The notes beneath the pieces are model-generated. The model was not told where the DNA came from, did not search any database, and saw only the letters and a list, made by a program, of their open reading frames with translations. A DNA stretch of 64,000 nt, from contig NZ_PDNU01000023.1 in NCBI RefSeq assembly GCF_002631185.1, positions 23,728 through 87,727 of the forward strand. Direction: 5' to 3'. Positions 8,442 to 15,836 of this stretch are shown piece after piece (the stretch's first letter is position 1; each line of letters opens with the position of its first letter). The position numbers were made by a program, and so were the translations under genes. This DNA comes from Teichococcus rhizosphaerae. Its GTDB lineage: Bacteria > Pseudomonadota > Alphaproteobacteria > Acetobacterales > Acetobacteraceae.

Positions 8442-8864
8442 TCAGCATCGGCAGGCACCCTTGGCCTGGTCGCGGGCAGCAGCGGCGCGGTCGGTCTCGG
8501 TCAGGGCCGCCGTGGCGTCCATCCATGCCTCCAGGCCGACCTTGAAGGCGTCGCGGCCCCTGTCGGTCAGCGTGTAGACCTTGCGCTCGCGACCGGAGAC
8601 GATTTCCGAAGCGGATGTCAGGTAGCCGCCCTGCTCGAACTCGCGCAGCGTCGGGTAGAGGGCACCCTCGGAGGGCGAGCAGCAGCCGTTGGTGGTCCGC
8701 TCGACGGCACGGGCGATGTCGTAGCCGTGCGCCGGGCCGTCGTGCAGCACCTGGAGGACGAAGAAACGGCTGAGCGCCATCTTGATGGTCCCGGCCCAGT
8801 AGGCCCGGTCCGTGAAGTCCGGGGAAGGGCGGGCGACGGCGCGGAGGGTGGGTTCCTTCGACAT
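8442..8864 (-). CDS. PadR-family repressor with a Cys-Cys sensor site
   Basis: The 140-residue protein has the PadR winged-helix N-terminus (FFVLQVLHDGPAHGYDI) and the segment TNGCCSPSEGALYPTLREFEQGGYL. The vicinal pair C61-C62 lies next to the recognition helix, and the chain ends in C-R-C (138, 140). These thiols suggest a trivalent metalloid sensor. It heads the operon with the flavoprotein, MFS and ArsN-like genes, and its own promoter appears to give a leaderless message, which would fit autorepression. The PadR family is certain; arsenic sensing is inferred. Confidence 0.85.
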   Translation of the reverse strand: MSKEPTLRAVARPSPDFTDRAYWAGTIKMALSRFFVLQVLHDGPAHGYDIARAVERTTNGCCSPSEGALYPTLREFEQGGYLTSASEIVSGRERKVYTLTDRGRDAFKVGLEAWMDATAALTETDRAAAARDQAKGACRC

Positions 8865-8870
8865 GTCGGA

Positions 8871-8899
8871 ACCCTATGCCTTGGAGGGCGAGGTATCAA
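8871..8899 (-). promoter_or_regulatory. Putative leaderless promoter of the padR operon
   Basis: On the minus strand TTGATA (8899-8894) and TAGGGT (8876-8871) are 17 bases apart. Only six bases separate the -10 element from the padR ATG, so transcription would start at or next to the A of the start codon. Confidence 0.5.
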
Positions 8900-9080
8900 G
8901 GCTACATTGGACAGTGATGGGCGACTCTGGCGCCTGGGATGGCGCGAGACACCGCTGAATCAGTCCTATACCTTGCACGCCCGTTACCGCCTGCGCCCGG
9001 AGTGGGGCTGCGGGGGAAGCCTCGCGGATGTCGTTTCAAGCCTTGGGGCGCACTAGGTTATCCGGCAACAGGAGCGGTAG

Positions 9081-9275
9081 ATGACGGAAGCCCAGCGCAA
9101 GACCTTCGAGATCATGGCGAGGCGGTACACCGAGGTGAACACGACCACCCGTGCCGTTGCCCGTGAAGCGCTGGTCCGCGAGGGCATCCGGACGGCCGAT
9201 GGTCGTCTTGCCCCCGAATACGGTGGCCCGGCGCCGAAGAAGCCGTCGAAGAAGCCAACCGCAGCTCGTAGTTGA
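9081..9275 (+). CDS. Small basic protein of unknown function, possible antitoxin
   Basis: The 64-residue protein is helical in the first half (EAQRKTFEIMARRYTEVN) and ends in a lysine/proline-rich tail (KKPSKKPTAARS). AGGAG precedes its ATG. Its stop overlaps the TTG start of the next gene (TTGA), so the two are translationally coupled. I do not recognise a named family. The pairing of a short basic protein with an ADP-ribosyltransferase-like partner is like a toxin-antitoxin unit, but that is inference. Confidence 0.6.
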   Translation: MTEAQRKTFEIMARRYTEVNTTTRAVAREALVREGIRTADGRLAPEYGGPAPKKPSKKPTAARS

Positions 9276-9877
9276 GTCGCTACGCCACTTCCTTCGTATT
9301 GGGCTACCACGACTGCGATGAGAAGGTGGGCAGGAAGGCCCTTGCAGGTGAGGTGAACCTGCTGCGGAGTGAGAAAGATTATGATTGGCTCGGCCCCGGT
9401 GTTTACTTCTGGGAGGGCGATCCCGGACGCGCACTGGAGTGGGCCGAGGACAAGGTCGCCCGTGGCGATTACAAGAAGCCCTTTGTTCTGGGTGCCGTCA
9501 TCGACCTGGGCAACTGCTTGGACCTTCTGGTCCGCGAGAACCTCAATCTCCTGAGAAACGCCTATGACAGTCTGGTGGCCACGCGGGAGAAGAGCGGGCA
9601 GGCGCTGCCTCGTAATAGGGATGTCAGGGGCAGCACGACCAACGACAAGCTGCTCCGCAACCTGGACTGCGCCGTGATCCGCCGCCTCCATGCCATCTTG
9701 GAGGAGGATTACGATCTGCCTGCCGGAAGCGAGAAGCCGGGCCCGTTCGACACCGTCCGCGGTCTCCTCACCGAAGGCGAGCCCGTCTACCCGGACGGAG
9801 GCTTTTACTTGAAGACCCATACCCAGATTGCCGTCTGCAATTCCGCCTGCATCAAGGGCCTGTTCCTGCCGCGTTGA
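9272..9877 (+). CDS. ADP-ribosyltransferase-like protein of unknown function
   Basis: The 201-residue protein begins with a TTG overlapping the preceding stop. Residues near 10-60 contain YHDCD, then DYDWLGPGVYFWE, then a helix with ALEWA. This order, YHxx / G-x-G-x-YF-W / A, is reminiscent of the core of PARP/DUF3990-type ADP-ribosyltransferase folds, but no sequence search backs it. A conserved-looking C-terminus (GGFYLKTHTQIAVCN) follows. It forms a two-gene unit with the small upstream protein inside an accessory region. It could be a toxin or a DNA/tRNA-modifying enzyme; the function is not established. Confidence 0.6.
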   Translation: MSRYATSFVLGYHDCDEKVGRKALAGEVNLLRSEKDYDWLGPGVYFWEGDPGRALEWAEDKVARGDYKKPFVLGAVIDLGNCLDLLVRENLNLLRNAYDSLVATREKSGQALPRNRDVRGSTTNDKLLRNLDCAVIRRLHAILEEDYDLPAGSEKPGPFDTVRGLLTEGEPVYPDGGFYLKTHTQIAVCNSACIKGLFLPR

Positions 9878-10004
9878 CTGCTACCTTCAAGGTGCGTTCG
9901 CCTGAGAGCCGGGCCGAATCGGAATCCGTGGATGACCGAGGGGTGGTGTGGAGGTGCAGTCGCCGCTTGCCAGCCAGACGACCCGCCAATCAGGTCGCGC
10001 CAGG

Positions 10005-10160
10005 CTAGGCCGGATCCTTGCGGTTACCCTTGCTCACGATGAGCATGTCGTTGTCCGGCAATGGTCGCTGCAGCTCGCGGGCGATCCCCCACGGCGCCTG
10101 CAGCCAAGTGTCTATCTCGTCCGGTGTCGTCAGCATCACCGGCATCGCCTTGAGGTGGAT
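10005..10160 (-). pseudogene. Remnant of yedK/HMCES-type SOS-associated peptidase (C-terminus)
   Basis: About 51 residues match the C-terminal part of YedK/HMCES abasic-site proteins: IHLKAMPVMLTTPDEIDTWL followed by APW, LQRPLPD and a late IVSKGN element. The catalytic N-terminus (Met-Cys) is absent. The fragment stops being recognisable at 10160, exactly where a second, oppositely oriented fragment begins. Confidence 0.75.
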
Positions 10161-10161
10161 G

Positions 10162-10260
10162 GCGCCCTGGGATGTCGCCCAGCAACTCCAGAGGCCACTG
10201 CCGGATGCCGACATGCTCATTGTGTCGAGGGGGAACCGGGCGGATCCGGCGCCCGGATAG
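10162..10260 (+). pseudogene. Second yedK/HMCES C-terminal remnant, opposite strand
   Basis: About 32 residues, APWDVAQQLQRPLPDADMLI and on to a stop at 10258-10260, match the extreme C-terminus of the same family as 10005-10160. They differ from it at about a quarter to a third of positions, so the two come from different paralogues or strains. The fragments abut head to head with their C-termini pointing outward. Confidence 0.7.
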
Positions 10261-10483
10261 GCCGCACCGCACGCATCGGTCACCGATGCCTGGGTTCACT
10301 GCCCCACGCTGTTGAAGAGGCGCGAGCGAGGAGCACGAGCCGAGTACGAGGTCGTACCCTCCGGAAGCAGAAGGTGGCCCAGACTGGACCATGTGAAGAC
10401 TTGCCCGTCGCGCACGTGTTCATTGAAAGCGCCAAAGCTGCCCCCCATCTCCATTGCTTGGGCTGAGCCGTTGGAAGGTGTAG

Positions 10484-10846
10484 ATGCTGGACGTGATTGG
10501 GTCCCTCATGAAGGGCGAGGACAAGTATCCTCGGGCCTTCGCCGCTGCGAACGAGTTTTGGAGCGAGATCTTCGTGGTGCAGCGGGATGGTGACGACGCC
10601 ACTTTGCAGGCGGCGATAGACGGCTCGCAGACAAGCTTTGAATGGCGCATGTCAGACGTCGGCGTCTCCCGCCCCTCTGCGAAGTCCATCATGGCCGTGA
10701 CCGCGATTGGCGCGCTCTATCGGGACGGCTTCGAGGATGAGGAGTTTGCCAAGCGGGTCATTCGTTCCTTCGTGGCGAGCTCGAGGTTAAGCTTGGAGGT
10801 GAAGGCGTCCGCTAGGGATACGATGACGATGTACTCGCTTGATTGA
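10484..10846 (+). CDS. Hypothetical protein
   Basis: The 120-residue soluble protein is preceded by GGAAGG at 10473-10478. It is helical with acidic patches, including SAKSIMAVTAIGALYRDGFE. No family is recognised. It stands alone on the plus strand, and a short hairpin (GAGGGT/ACCCTC, 10845-10859) follows the stop. Confidence 0.5.
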   Translation: MLDVIGSLMKGEDKYPRAFAAANEFWSEIFVVQRDGDDATLQAAIDGSQTSFEWRMSDVGVSRPSAKSIMAVTAIGALYRDGFEDEEFAKRVIRSFVASSRLSLEVKASARDTMTMYSLD

Positions 10847-10962
10847 GGGTGTGACCCTCGTCATCGGAGCCGAAGGCGCAAGCGTCTCGACTCGTTAGCG
10901 GCGGTGAACTTCCACAGCGGCAAAGCGTCCGCTGTCCCGTAGCAAGCTGGCGCCCGGGAAGC

Positions 10963-11328
10963 CTACCTCGAACGGCGCCATAACGGGGTTGGAGCGGTGC
11001 AGCCGGGCCAGATCGCCTCCGGCAACCGCAGCAACTGCGTGAGACCGCTACAGTCCTTCGCCGCCACGCCGAGTGGCACGGCGCCAAACTCGTCCTTTGG
11101 CCGCGCCACCCACCGACGGCTCGCCGTGAGGTGGCTCGCCACCATCCACACCGCGGCGGCGAGGGTGGCCGGGACCTCCCGGAGCTCGGCCTGCTTCGTA
11201 CCTGGCAGGCGGACCAGTCGACCGGCGACGAGATCGTGCAGGACGGGATGGTCACGCCGCCAGACAAGGGCCTCGTCGGAGGTCAGGAAATCAGCGCTCG
11301 GGCGAGGCTGCCTTCTGAAGGAAGGCAT
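10963..11328 (-). CDS. Hypothetical protein overlapping the upstream gene
   Basis: About 121 residues from ATG 11328, with a coherent, protein-like stretch (DEALVWRRDHPVLHDLVAGR; VPATLAAAVWMVASHL). It would overlap the end of the upstream minus-strand gene by 38 bases, so the true start may lie nearer 11290 at a non-ATG codon. No family is recognised. The reading is based on composition and position only. Confidence 0.4.
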   Translation of the reverse strand: MPSFRRQPRPSADFLTSDEALVWRRDHPVLHDLVAGRLVRLPGTKQAELREVPATLAAAVWMVASHLTASRRWVARPKDEFGAVPLGVAAKDCSGLTQLLRLPEAIWPGCTAPTPLWRRSR

Positions 11329-11611
11329 CCGCACCACCCGCGACGAACCCCTGGCCATGCTGGGCAAGCCAGCGGTTGAAGTCGGCACCTGCCTCGGCCC
11401 TGAGCGCCCGCTGTCGGTCCTCGCGCCTATGGACGAGTTCCTCGTCGAGCAAGTTGGCCACGGTGCGTGCGGCGTATGGCCTGCCATCGGGACCATGATG
11501 GCCACGCTCGGCCAGCATCTCGGCGACGGCGCCAAGGTCACGGTCCAGGTCTTCGGAGGCGAGGCGCCGGGCCTCGGCTTGGATGGCTGGGTCACTTGGG
11601 TAGGGCGGCAT
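11291..11611 (-). CDS. Hypothetical protein
   Basis: The 106-residue charged protein has an excellent ribosome binding site (AGGAGGA) just before ATG 11611. It contains the segment HHGPDGRPYAARTVANLLDE and is otherwise helical and rich in Arg/Glu. The pattern PDGRPY-x-x-RTV-x-x-LL recalls the recombinase/helix-turn-helix part of site-specific recombinases, but it is far too short to be one. Function unknown. Confidence 0.55.
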   Translation of the reverse strand: MPPYPSDPAIQAEARRLASEDLDRDLGAVAEMLAERGHHGPDGRPYAARTVANLLDEELVHRREDRQRALRAEAGADFNRWLAQHGQGFVAGGADAFLQKAASPER

Positions 11612-11723
11612 GGGCGGTCCTCCTGCGGACCGAGCCTAGCCCCGGTGCCATGAGCCCTGGCAAGCGGCAATGAACCTCCTATGCTGCCCGGACGTTTCGA
11701 TGCCAGGGGCAAGGGAGCGACCG

Positions 11724-11957
11724 ATGGGGCTGGCAACCTACACACTGAAGATGGCGGCTGTGTCAGCGCTAGCCGCTGCGATTCTGGTCTTCGGCGGTGA
11801 GCCAATGCCTGCTGGCTGGCTGGACGGCATCGTGGATCCGGGCGCCACCGTGGGGCAGGCCGCGACCGTGGTGGTGTTCACGGTGGCCGGGTCGGCGGCG
11901 ACGGCGGGCGGAATAGCCGGGCTGTTGTGGCTCGCCTGGGCGTACTGGCGCGAGTAG
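11724..11957 (+). CDS. Small two-segment membrane protein
   Basis: The 77-residue protein has two hydrophobic helices (MAAVSALAAAILVFGG and a C-terminal one ending LLWLAWAYW) joined by a short polar loop. AAGGGAG at 11711-11717 supports ATG 11724. It is a lone gene of unknown function. Confidence 0.55.
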   Translation: MGLATYTLKMAAVSALAAAILVFGGEPMPAGWLDGIVDPGATVGQAATVVVFTVAGSAATAGGIAGLLWLAWAYWRE

Positions 11958-12125
11958 CGGGCCGGGCTGCGGCAGCGAAGATGGGACGAGGTGCAGTCAC
12001 CACATGATTGAGGTGGCGCGTCAGGTTGTCCGGAGAACCTCAGGAACCGGGTTGCCGGTGCCATCTGTGCAACCCAAGGGATCCTGGCCACGTTCTGATG
12101 ACGGTGCGACTAGGCGCTAAGACAA

Positions 12126-12169
12126 GAGGTGCCCCTACCTGGATGGTCAGATCCAGGTAGGGGTGCCTT
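12126..12169. terminator. Long hairpin, terminator-like
   Basis: A perfect 13-bp stem (CCCCTACCTGGAT, 12132-12144, with its complement 12151-12163) closes a GGTCAG loop and extends by wobble pairs on each side. On the plus strand it is followed by a pyrimidine-rich tail (CCTTCTTG). It lies 170 bases after the small membrane protein in a gene-free gap (11958-12220) with nothing else recognised. Confidence 0.5.
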
Positions 12170-12220
12170 CTTGCGTTCAGTCTGCGGCTACAGTCTGGAT
12201 TTCAGGCGGGAAGGCCCGCC

Positions 12221-12913
12221 TTAGGTATTATAAACGGCGCACGCGCTCGCATGGCCATCATCTCCTTGCTCCGGTTGCGACGTGGGAAACGCCGGGCGGC
12301 GTCCCGCTGACAGACCGGTACGACTAGGCGACCGGGTCTGTTCCTCGGGCTCGGGGCTCAACAGGAAGTATGTCCCCCTGGAGTCGGAGCCGAATAGGTG
12401 GCCATTGCTGGCCAGAATTGATGCCAGTCGATTCATGGGGCGTTGCTCCGCACCCAGGAGACCGTCCGCCAGTACGACCTTGAGGAGCTCCGTCCGGTGT
12501 GTCGGGCCGCCTTCTGCAAGGATGGCGGCGACCCGATCTCGCACGCGGCTGTTCTTGCTGTCAGGCTTGCTCTTGGGCGACACCGACGATGGCGGCACAA
12601 TGTGGTCGCGCCTGCGCTCGAGGTACGCTTGCAGCCGCAATAGGGTGCGGAGCCCCTCCATAACTCGTGCCTGTCGGGCATCCAGGACCGCAATCGCCGC
12701 AATGCATGCCACATCGTTACCGTCGTTGCGGATGCGTGCCTTCTCAAGCCACGCCGTCGCCTTCGCCCGCGCTGCAGCCAGTTGCTCCATCTCGAGCTCG
12801 ACCACTTCATAAGCAAACGTCGAGATGCCCTCGGCGAACAGCGGGGGGACGCTGGCGAGCAGGGCGTCGAGTTCATTGGCGATCACGGCGCCGGGTTCAG
12901 AGCTGCTTCCCAT
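12221..12913 (-). CDS. Hypothetical protein with a possible C-terminal winged helix
   Basis: The 230-residue protein from ATG 12913 has a long helical N-terminal half (EVVELEMEQLAAARAKATAW). The C-terminal part, RVRDRVAAILAEGGPTHRTE to GTYFLLS, resembles a small winged-helix domain. The tail is Ser/Pro/Glu-rich. No good ribosome binding site precedes the ATG. A 19-bp terminal-repeat-like sequence begins 11 bases upstream of it, so the original promoter may have been displaced. Function unknown. Confidence 0.55.
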   Translation of the reverse strand: MGSSSEPGAVIANELDALLASVPPLFAEGISTFAYEVVELEMEQLAAARAKATAWLEKARIRNDGNDVACIAAIAVLDARQARVMEGLRTLLRLQAYLERRRDHIVPPSSVSPKSKPDSKNSRVRDRVAAILAEGGPTHRTELLKVVLADGLLGAEQRPMNRLASILASNGHLFGSDSRGTYFLLSPEPEEQTRSPSRTGLSAGRRPAFPTSQPEQGDDGHASACAVYNT

Positions 12914-12923
12914 AACGCAAGGT

Positions 12924-13136
12924 AAACGGGAGACTCTGGCGCAGGTTGCAGCGCGCGCAGGGTGAATCCTGTCGTTTTCCTTGGGCGGAAGGCCAGCGCC
13001 GGGTGACTCTGCTTGCGCAGGGTCTCGCCGCGTTTCGGCAAGCAAAAAGGGCGCGAGGATTCCGCGCCCTTTGTCAATGAAAGCAACGGGTTAGGAGAGC
13101 GCCAGTCTACTGAATGGCGCCGGAGTCTCCCGTTTG
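12924..13136. repeat. 213-bp segment bounded by 19-bp inverted repeats, MITE-like
   Basis: The left end (AAACGGGAGACTCTGGCGC, 12924-12942) and the right end (GCGCCGGAGTCTCCCGTTT, 13118-13136) are inverted copies with one mismatch, flanked by GGT on both outer sides. Partial inner copies of GGGWGACTCTG occur near 13001 and of GCGCCAGTCT near 13100. A related sequence, GGGCGACTCTGGCGCC, lies at 8919-8934. No transposase frame fits inside. Confidence 0.45.
13044..13072 (-). terminator. Intrinsic terminator of parE
   Basis: On the minus strand a perfect 10-bp stem (AAAGGGCGCG with CGCGCCCTTT, 7-base loop) is followed by a run of T, the classical Rho-independent form. It lies about 80 bases after the parE stop. 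Confidence 0.85.
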
Positions 13137-13150
13137 GTGCGCGCCTATAA

Positions 13151-15136
13151 TCAGGCGTCCACCGCCTCCAGCTCCAGCCGCGCGGCATTCTCCTGGATGA
13201 AGCGGAAGCGCAGTTCGGGCTTGCGGCCCATCAGCGCCTCGATCAGCTCGGAGGTGGCGGCGCGCTCCTCGGGCGGCAGCACCACGCGCAGCAAAGTGCG
13301 CTTGCGCGGGTCCATGGTGGTTTCCTTGAGGGAGGCGGGCGGCATCTCCCCCAGGCCCTTGAAGCGGCTGACCTCGACGCGCTGGTTCGGCTTGAAGGCC
13401 TTCTTCAGCAGCTTCTCGCGCTCCGCGTCGTCCATGGCATAGACCGTCTTGCCGGCGGTGGCGAGGCGGTAGAGCGGCGGCTGGGCCAGATAGACGCGGC
13501 CCTGCCGCACCAGCTCTGGCAGCTCCTTGTAGAAGAAGGTCATCAGCAGGGCGGCGATGTGGGCGCCGTCCACGTCGGCATCCGTCATGATGACGACGCG
13601 GCCATAGCGCAGCCGCGCGATGTCGAACTTGTCGCCGGCGCCGCAGCCCAGCGCCTCGATCAGGTCCTTCAGCTCCTGGTTCTGCCGCAGCTTGTCGGCG
13701 CTGGCGGAGGCGACGTTCAGGATCTTGCCGCGCAGCGGCAGCACGGCCTGCGTCTCGCGGTCGCGCGCCTGCTTGGCGGAGCCGCCGGCGGAATCGCCCT
13801 CCACCAGGAACAGCTCGGTGCCCTCGGCCGCCTCGCGGGCGCAGTCGGCCAGCTTGCCGGGCAGGCGCAGGCGGCGCGTGGCGCTCTTGCGCGGTGTGTC
13901 CTTCTGCTCGCGGCGGCGGAGGCGGTCCTCGGCGCGCTCGATCGCCCAGGTCAGCAGGTTGCCGGCGGTGGCGGGATCGCCCGCCAGCCAATGGTCGAAA
14001 TGGTCGCGCAGGCCCTGCTCGACGAGCTTCGCGGCTTCCGGGCTGGTCAGCCTGTCCTTGGTCTGGCCCTGGAACTGCGGCTCGCGGATGAACACCGAAA
14101 GCATCCCCGCCAGGCCGCCGAACAGGTCCTCGGCCGTGACATTGGCCGCTCGCTTCTCCTTGCGCAGCTCGCCATAGGCGCGCAGGCCCTTGACCAGCGC
14201 GTTGCGCAGCCCCGCCTCATGCGTGCCGCCCAGCGGCGTCGGGATGGTGTTGGCGTAGGTGTTGAGGAAGCCCTCGCCCTGCTCCAGCCAGCTCACCGCC
14301 CATTCGGCGCGGCCGGCGCCCTGGGGAAAGGTCGCCTCGCCGGCCCAGGGGGCGGGGATGACGGGGGTGCGGCCTTCCAGCGCGGCGGCCAGGAAGTCCG
14401 ACAGGCCGCCCGGGAAGTGCAGCGTGGCCTGGGAGGGCGTCTCGGCTTCCTGGCCTTTCGGCACCAGCGCCGGATCGCAGCTCCAGCGGATCTCGACGCC
14501 GCGGAACAGGTAGGCCTTGGACCGGCACAGCCGGAACAGCCGCGCGGCCTGGAACTGCAGCGGCCCGAAGATCTCGGGGTCGGGCTTGAAGCGGATGGTG
14601 GTGCCGCGCCGGTTGTGCACGGCCCCCGCGTTCTTCAGCCTGGCGAGCGGCTTGCCGCGCGCATAGGCCTGGGTGAAGAGCGTGCGGTCGCGCGCCACCT
14701 CCACCTCCAGCCGCTCCGCCAGGGCGTTTACCACCGAGGAGCCGACGCCGTGCAGGCCGCCCGAGGTGTCATAGGCCTTGCCCGAGAACTTGCCCCCCGA
14801 ATGGAGGGTAGTGAGGATCACCTCCAGCGCCGAAAGCTTGGGGAATTTCGGGTGCGGGTCGGTCGGGATGCCGCGCCCGTTGTCGCGCACGGTGAGCCAG
14901 TTGCCCTGTTCCAGCGTCACCTCGATGCGGTCCGCATGGCCGGCCACCGCCTCGTCCATGGCGTTGTCCAGCACCTCGGCCGCGAGGTGGTGCAGCGCGT
15001 TCTCGTCGGTGCCGCCGATATACATGCCGGGGCGCCGGCGGACGGGCTCGAGCCCCTCCAGCACCTCGATGTCCTTGGCGGAATAGGAAGCCGCCGCCGT
15101 GGCCTTGGCGCCACGGCCGCCGAAGAGATCGTTCAT
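13151..15136 (-). CDS. parE: DNA topoisomerase IV subunit B
   Basis: The 661-residue protein has the GHKL ATPase domain (RRRPGMYIGGTDENALHHL; Mg-binding Glu in EVLDNAMDEA; DNGRGIP; GGLHGVGSSVVNAL). It also has the TOPRIM domain with EGDSAGG near residue 445 and DADVDG near 517, then the C-terminal gyrase B tail. Length is normal for ParE, and the absence of the long GyrB insertion supports ParE over GyrB. With ParC it decatenates replicated chromosomes. This is a core gene and marks the end of the accessory region. The terminator at 13044-13072 serves it. Confidence 0.95.
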   Translation of the reverse strand: MNDLFGGRGAKATAAASYSAKDIEVLEGLEPVRRRPGMYIGGTDENALHHLAAEVLDNAMDEAVAGHADRIEVTLEQGNWLTVRDNGRGIPTDPHPKFPKLSALEVILTTLHSGGKFSGKAYDTSGGLHGVGSSVVNALAERLEVEVARDRTLFTQAYARGKPLARLKNAGAVHNRRGTTIRFKPDPEIFGPLQFQAARLFRLCRSKAYLFRGVEIRWSCDPALVPKGQEAETPSQATLHFPGGLSDFLAAALEGRTPVIPAPWAGEATFPQGAGRAEWAVSWLEQGEGFLNTYANTIPTPLGGTHEAGLRNALVKGLRAYGELRKEKRAANVTAEDLFGGLAGMLSVFIREPQFQGQTKDRLTSPEAAKLVEQGLRDHFDHWLAGDPATAGNLLTWAIERAEDRLRRREQKDTPRKSATRRLRLPGKLADCAREAAEGTELFLVEGDSAGGSAKQARDRETQAVLPLRGKILNVASASADKLRQNQELKDLIEALGCGAGDKFDIARLRYGRVVIMTDADVDGAHIAALLMTFFYKELPELVRQGRVYLAQPPLYRLATAGKTVYAMDDAEREKLLKKAFKPNQRVEVSRFKGLGEMPPASLKETTMDPRKRTLLRVVLPPEERAATSELIEALMGRKPELRFRFIQENAARLELEAVDA

Positions 15137-15267
15137 GTCTTGTTCACACCCTCAGCCCGCAAACTAGCCAAGGGAGGGGGTGCGCCGCAACCCTTCCTCA
15201 CGACCCGAGGGGCCGGAAAGGCGCGGGCCGGCGGGGCTGGGAGAGCCGGCTCCCCCAGCCTTTCCAG

Positions 15268-15753
15268 TTACTTCTCCTCGAGATGGGCCTCGAGCATCCA
15301 CAGCTTCTTGTCGAGGTCGCGGGACAGGCCGGTCAGCAGGTCGGCCGTGTCGGCATCGCCCGCCTCGTCCGTGCTGTCGATGCCCTCGCGCACCGAGCGC
15401 GCCAGGCTGGCGAAGCGGTCCGCCAGCTCCTTCACATGGTCCAGCGTATAGACGGTGGCCTGCGAATAGGCGGGCAGGCGGCTCTTCTCGGCCACGATCT
15501 GGCTGGTGCCATCCGGGGTGCCGCCGATCTGCACCAGGCGCTCGGCCACCTCGTCGGCGGTCGCGAACAGCTCGTTGTAGAAGGTCTCCAGCATCCCGTG
15601 CAGGCCGATGAAGTTCGGCCCCCGCATCGTCCAGTGCGCCATGCGGACGGAGTTGGTCAGGTCGATCATGTCGGTGAGCGTGCCGTTCAGCACGGTGACG
15701 GACACCTTCTTGGTGTTCTCGCCAAGGTCGTTGCGGGTGTTGCGCAGGGCCAT
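15268..15753 (-). CDS. dps: DNA-binding ferritin-like protein
   Basis: The 161-residue Dps protein forms a 12-subunit ferritin-like cage that oxidises Fe(II) with peroxide and protects DNA. The inter-subunit ferroxidase ligands lie in MAHWTMRGPNFIGLHGMLETFY (His, then Asp/Glu pattern HGMLETFYNELF and ATADEVAERL). AGGAGG precedes ATG 15753. It stands alone on the minus strand upstream of the MFS gene's end. Redox or stationary-phase control is usual for the family; no operator was identified here. Confidence 0.93.
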   Translation of the reverse strand: MALRNTRNDLGENTKKVSVTVLNGTLTDMIDLTNSVRMAHWTMRGPNFIGLHGMLETFYNELFATADEVAERLVQIGGTPDGTSQIVAEKSRLPAYSQATVYTLDHVKELADRFASLARSVREGIDSTDEAGDADTADLLTGLSRDLDKKLWMLEAHLEEK

Positions 15754-15836
15754 TCTCAGTCCTCCTGATTCGGCGAAAGTAATGCTGACGCTTAGGATGG
15801 GGTTTCCCCTCCCGTTTGCCACCTCCCCGCGCGTCC

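Noticed and set aside
10005..10260. A working yedK/HMCES gene
   Set aside because: Both copies lack the N-terminal catalytic region and face opposite ways; only C-terminal pieces remain.
13559..15451. Long plus-strand open frame opposite parE
   Set aside because: It is antisense to a complete and conserved parE and has no recognisable domain or ribosome site.
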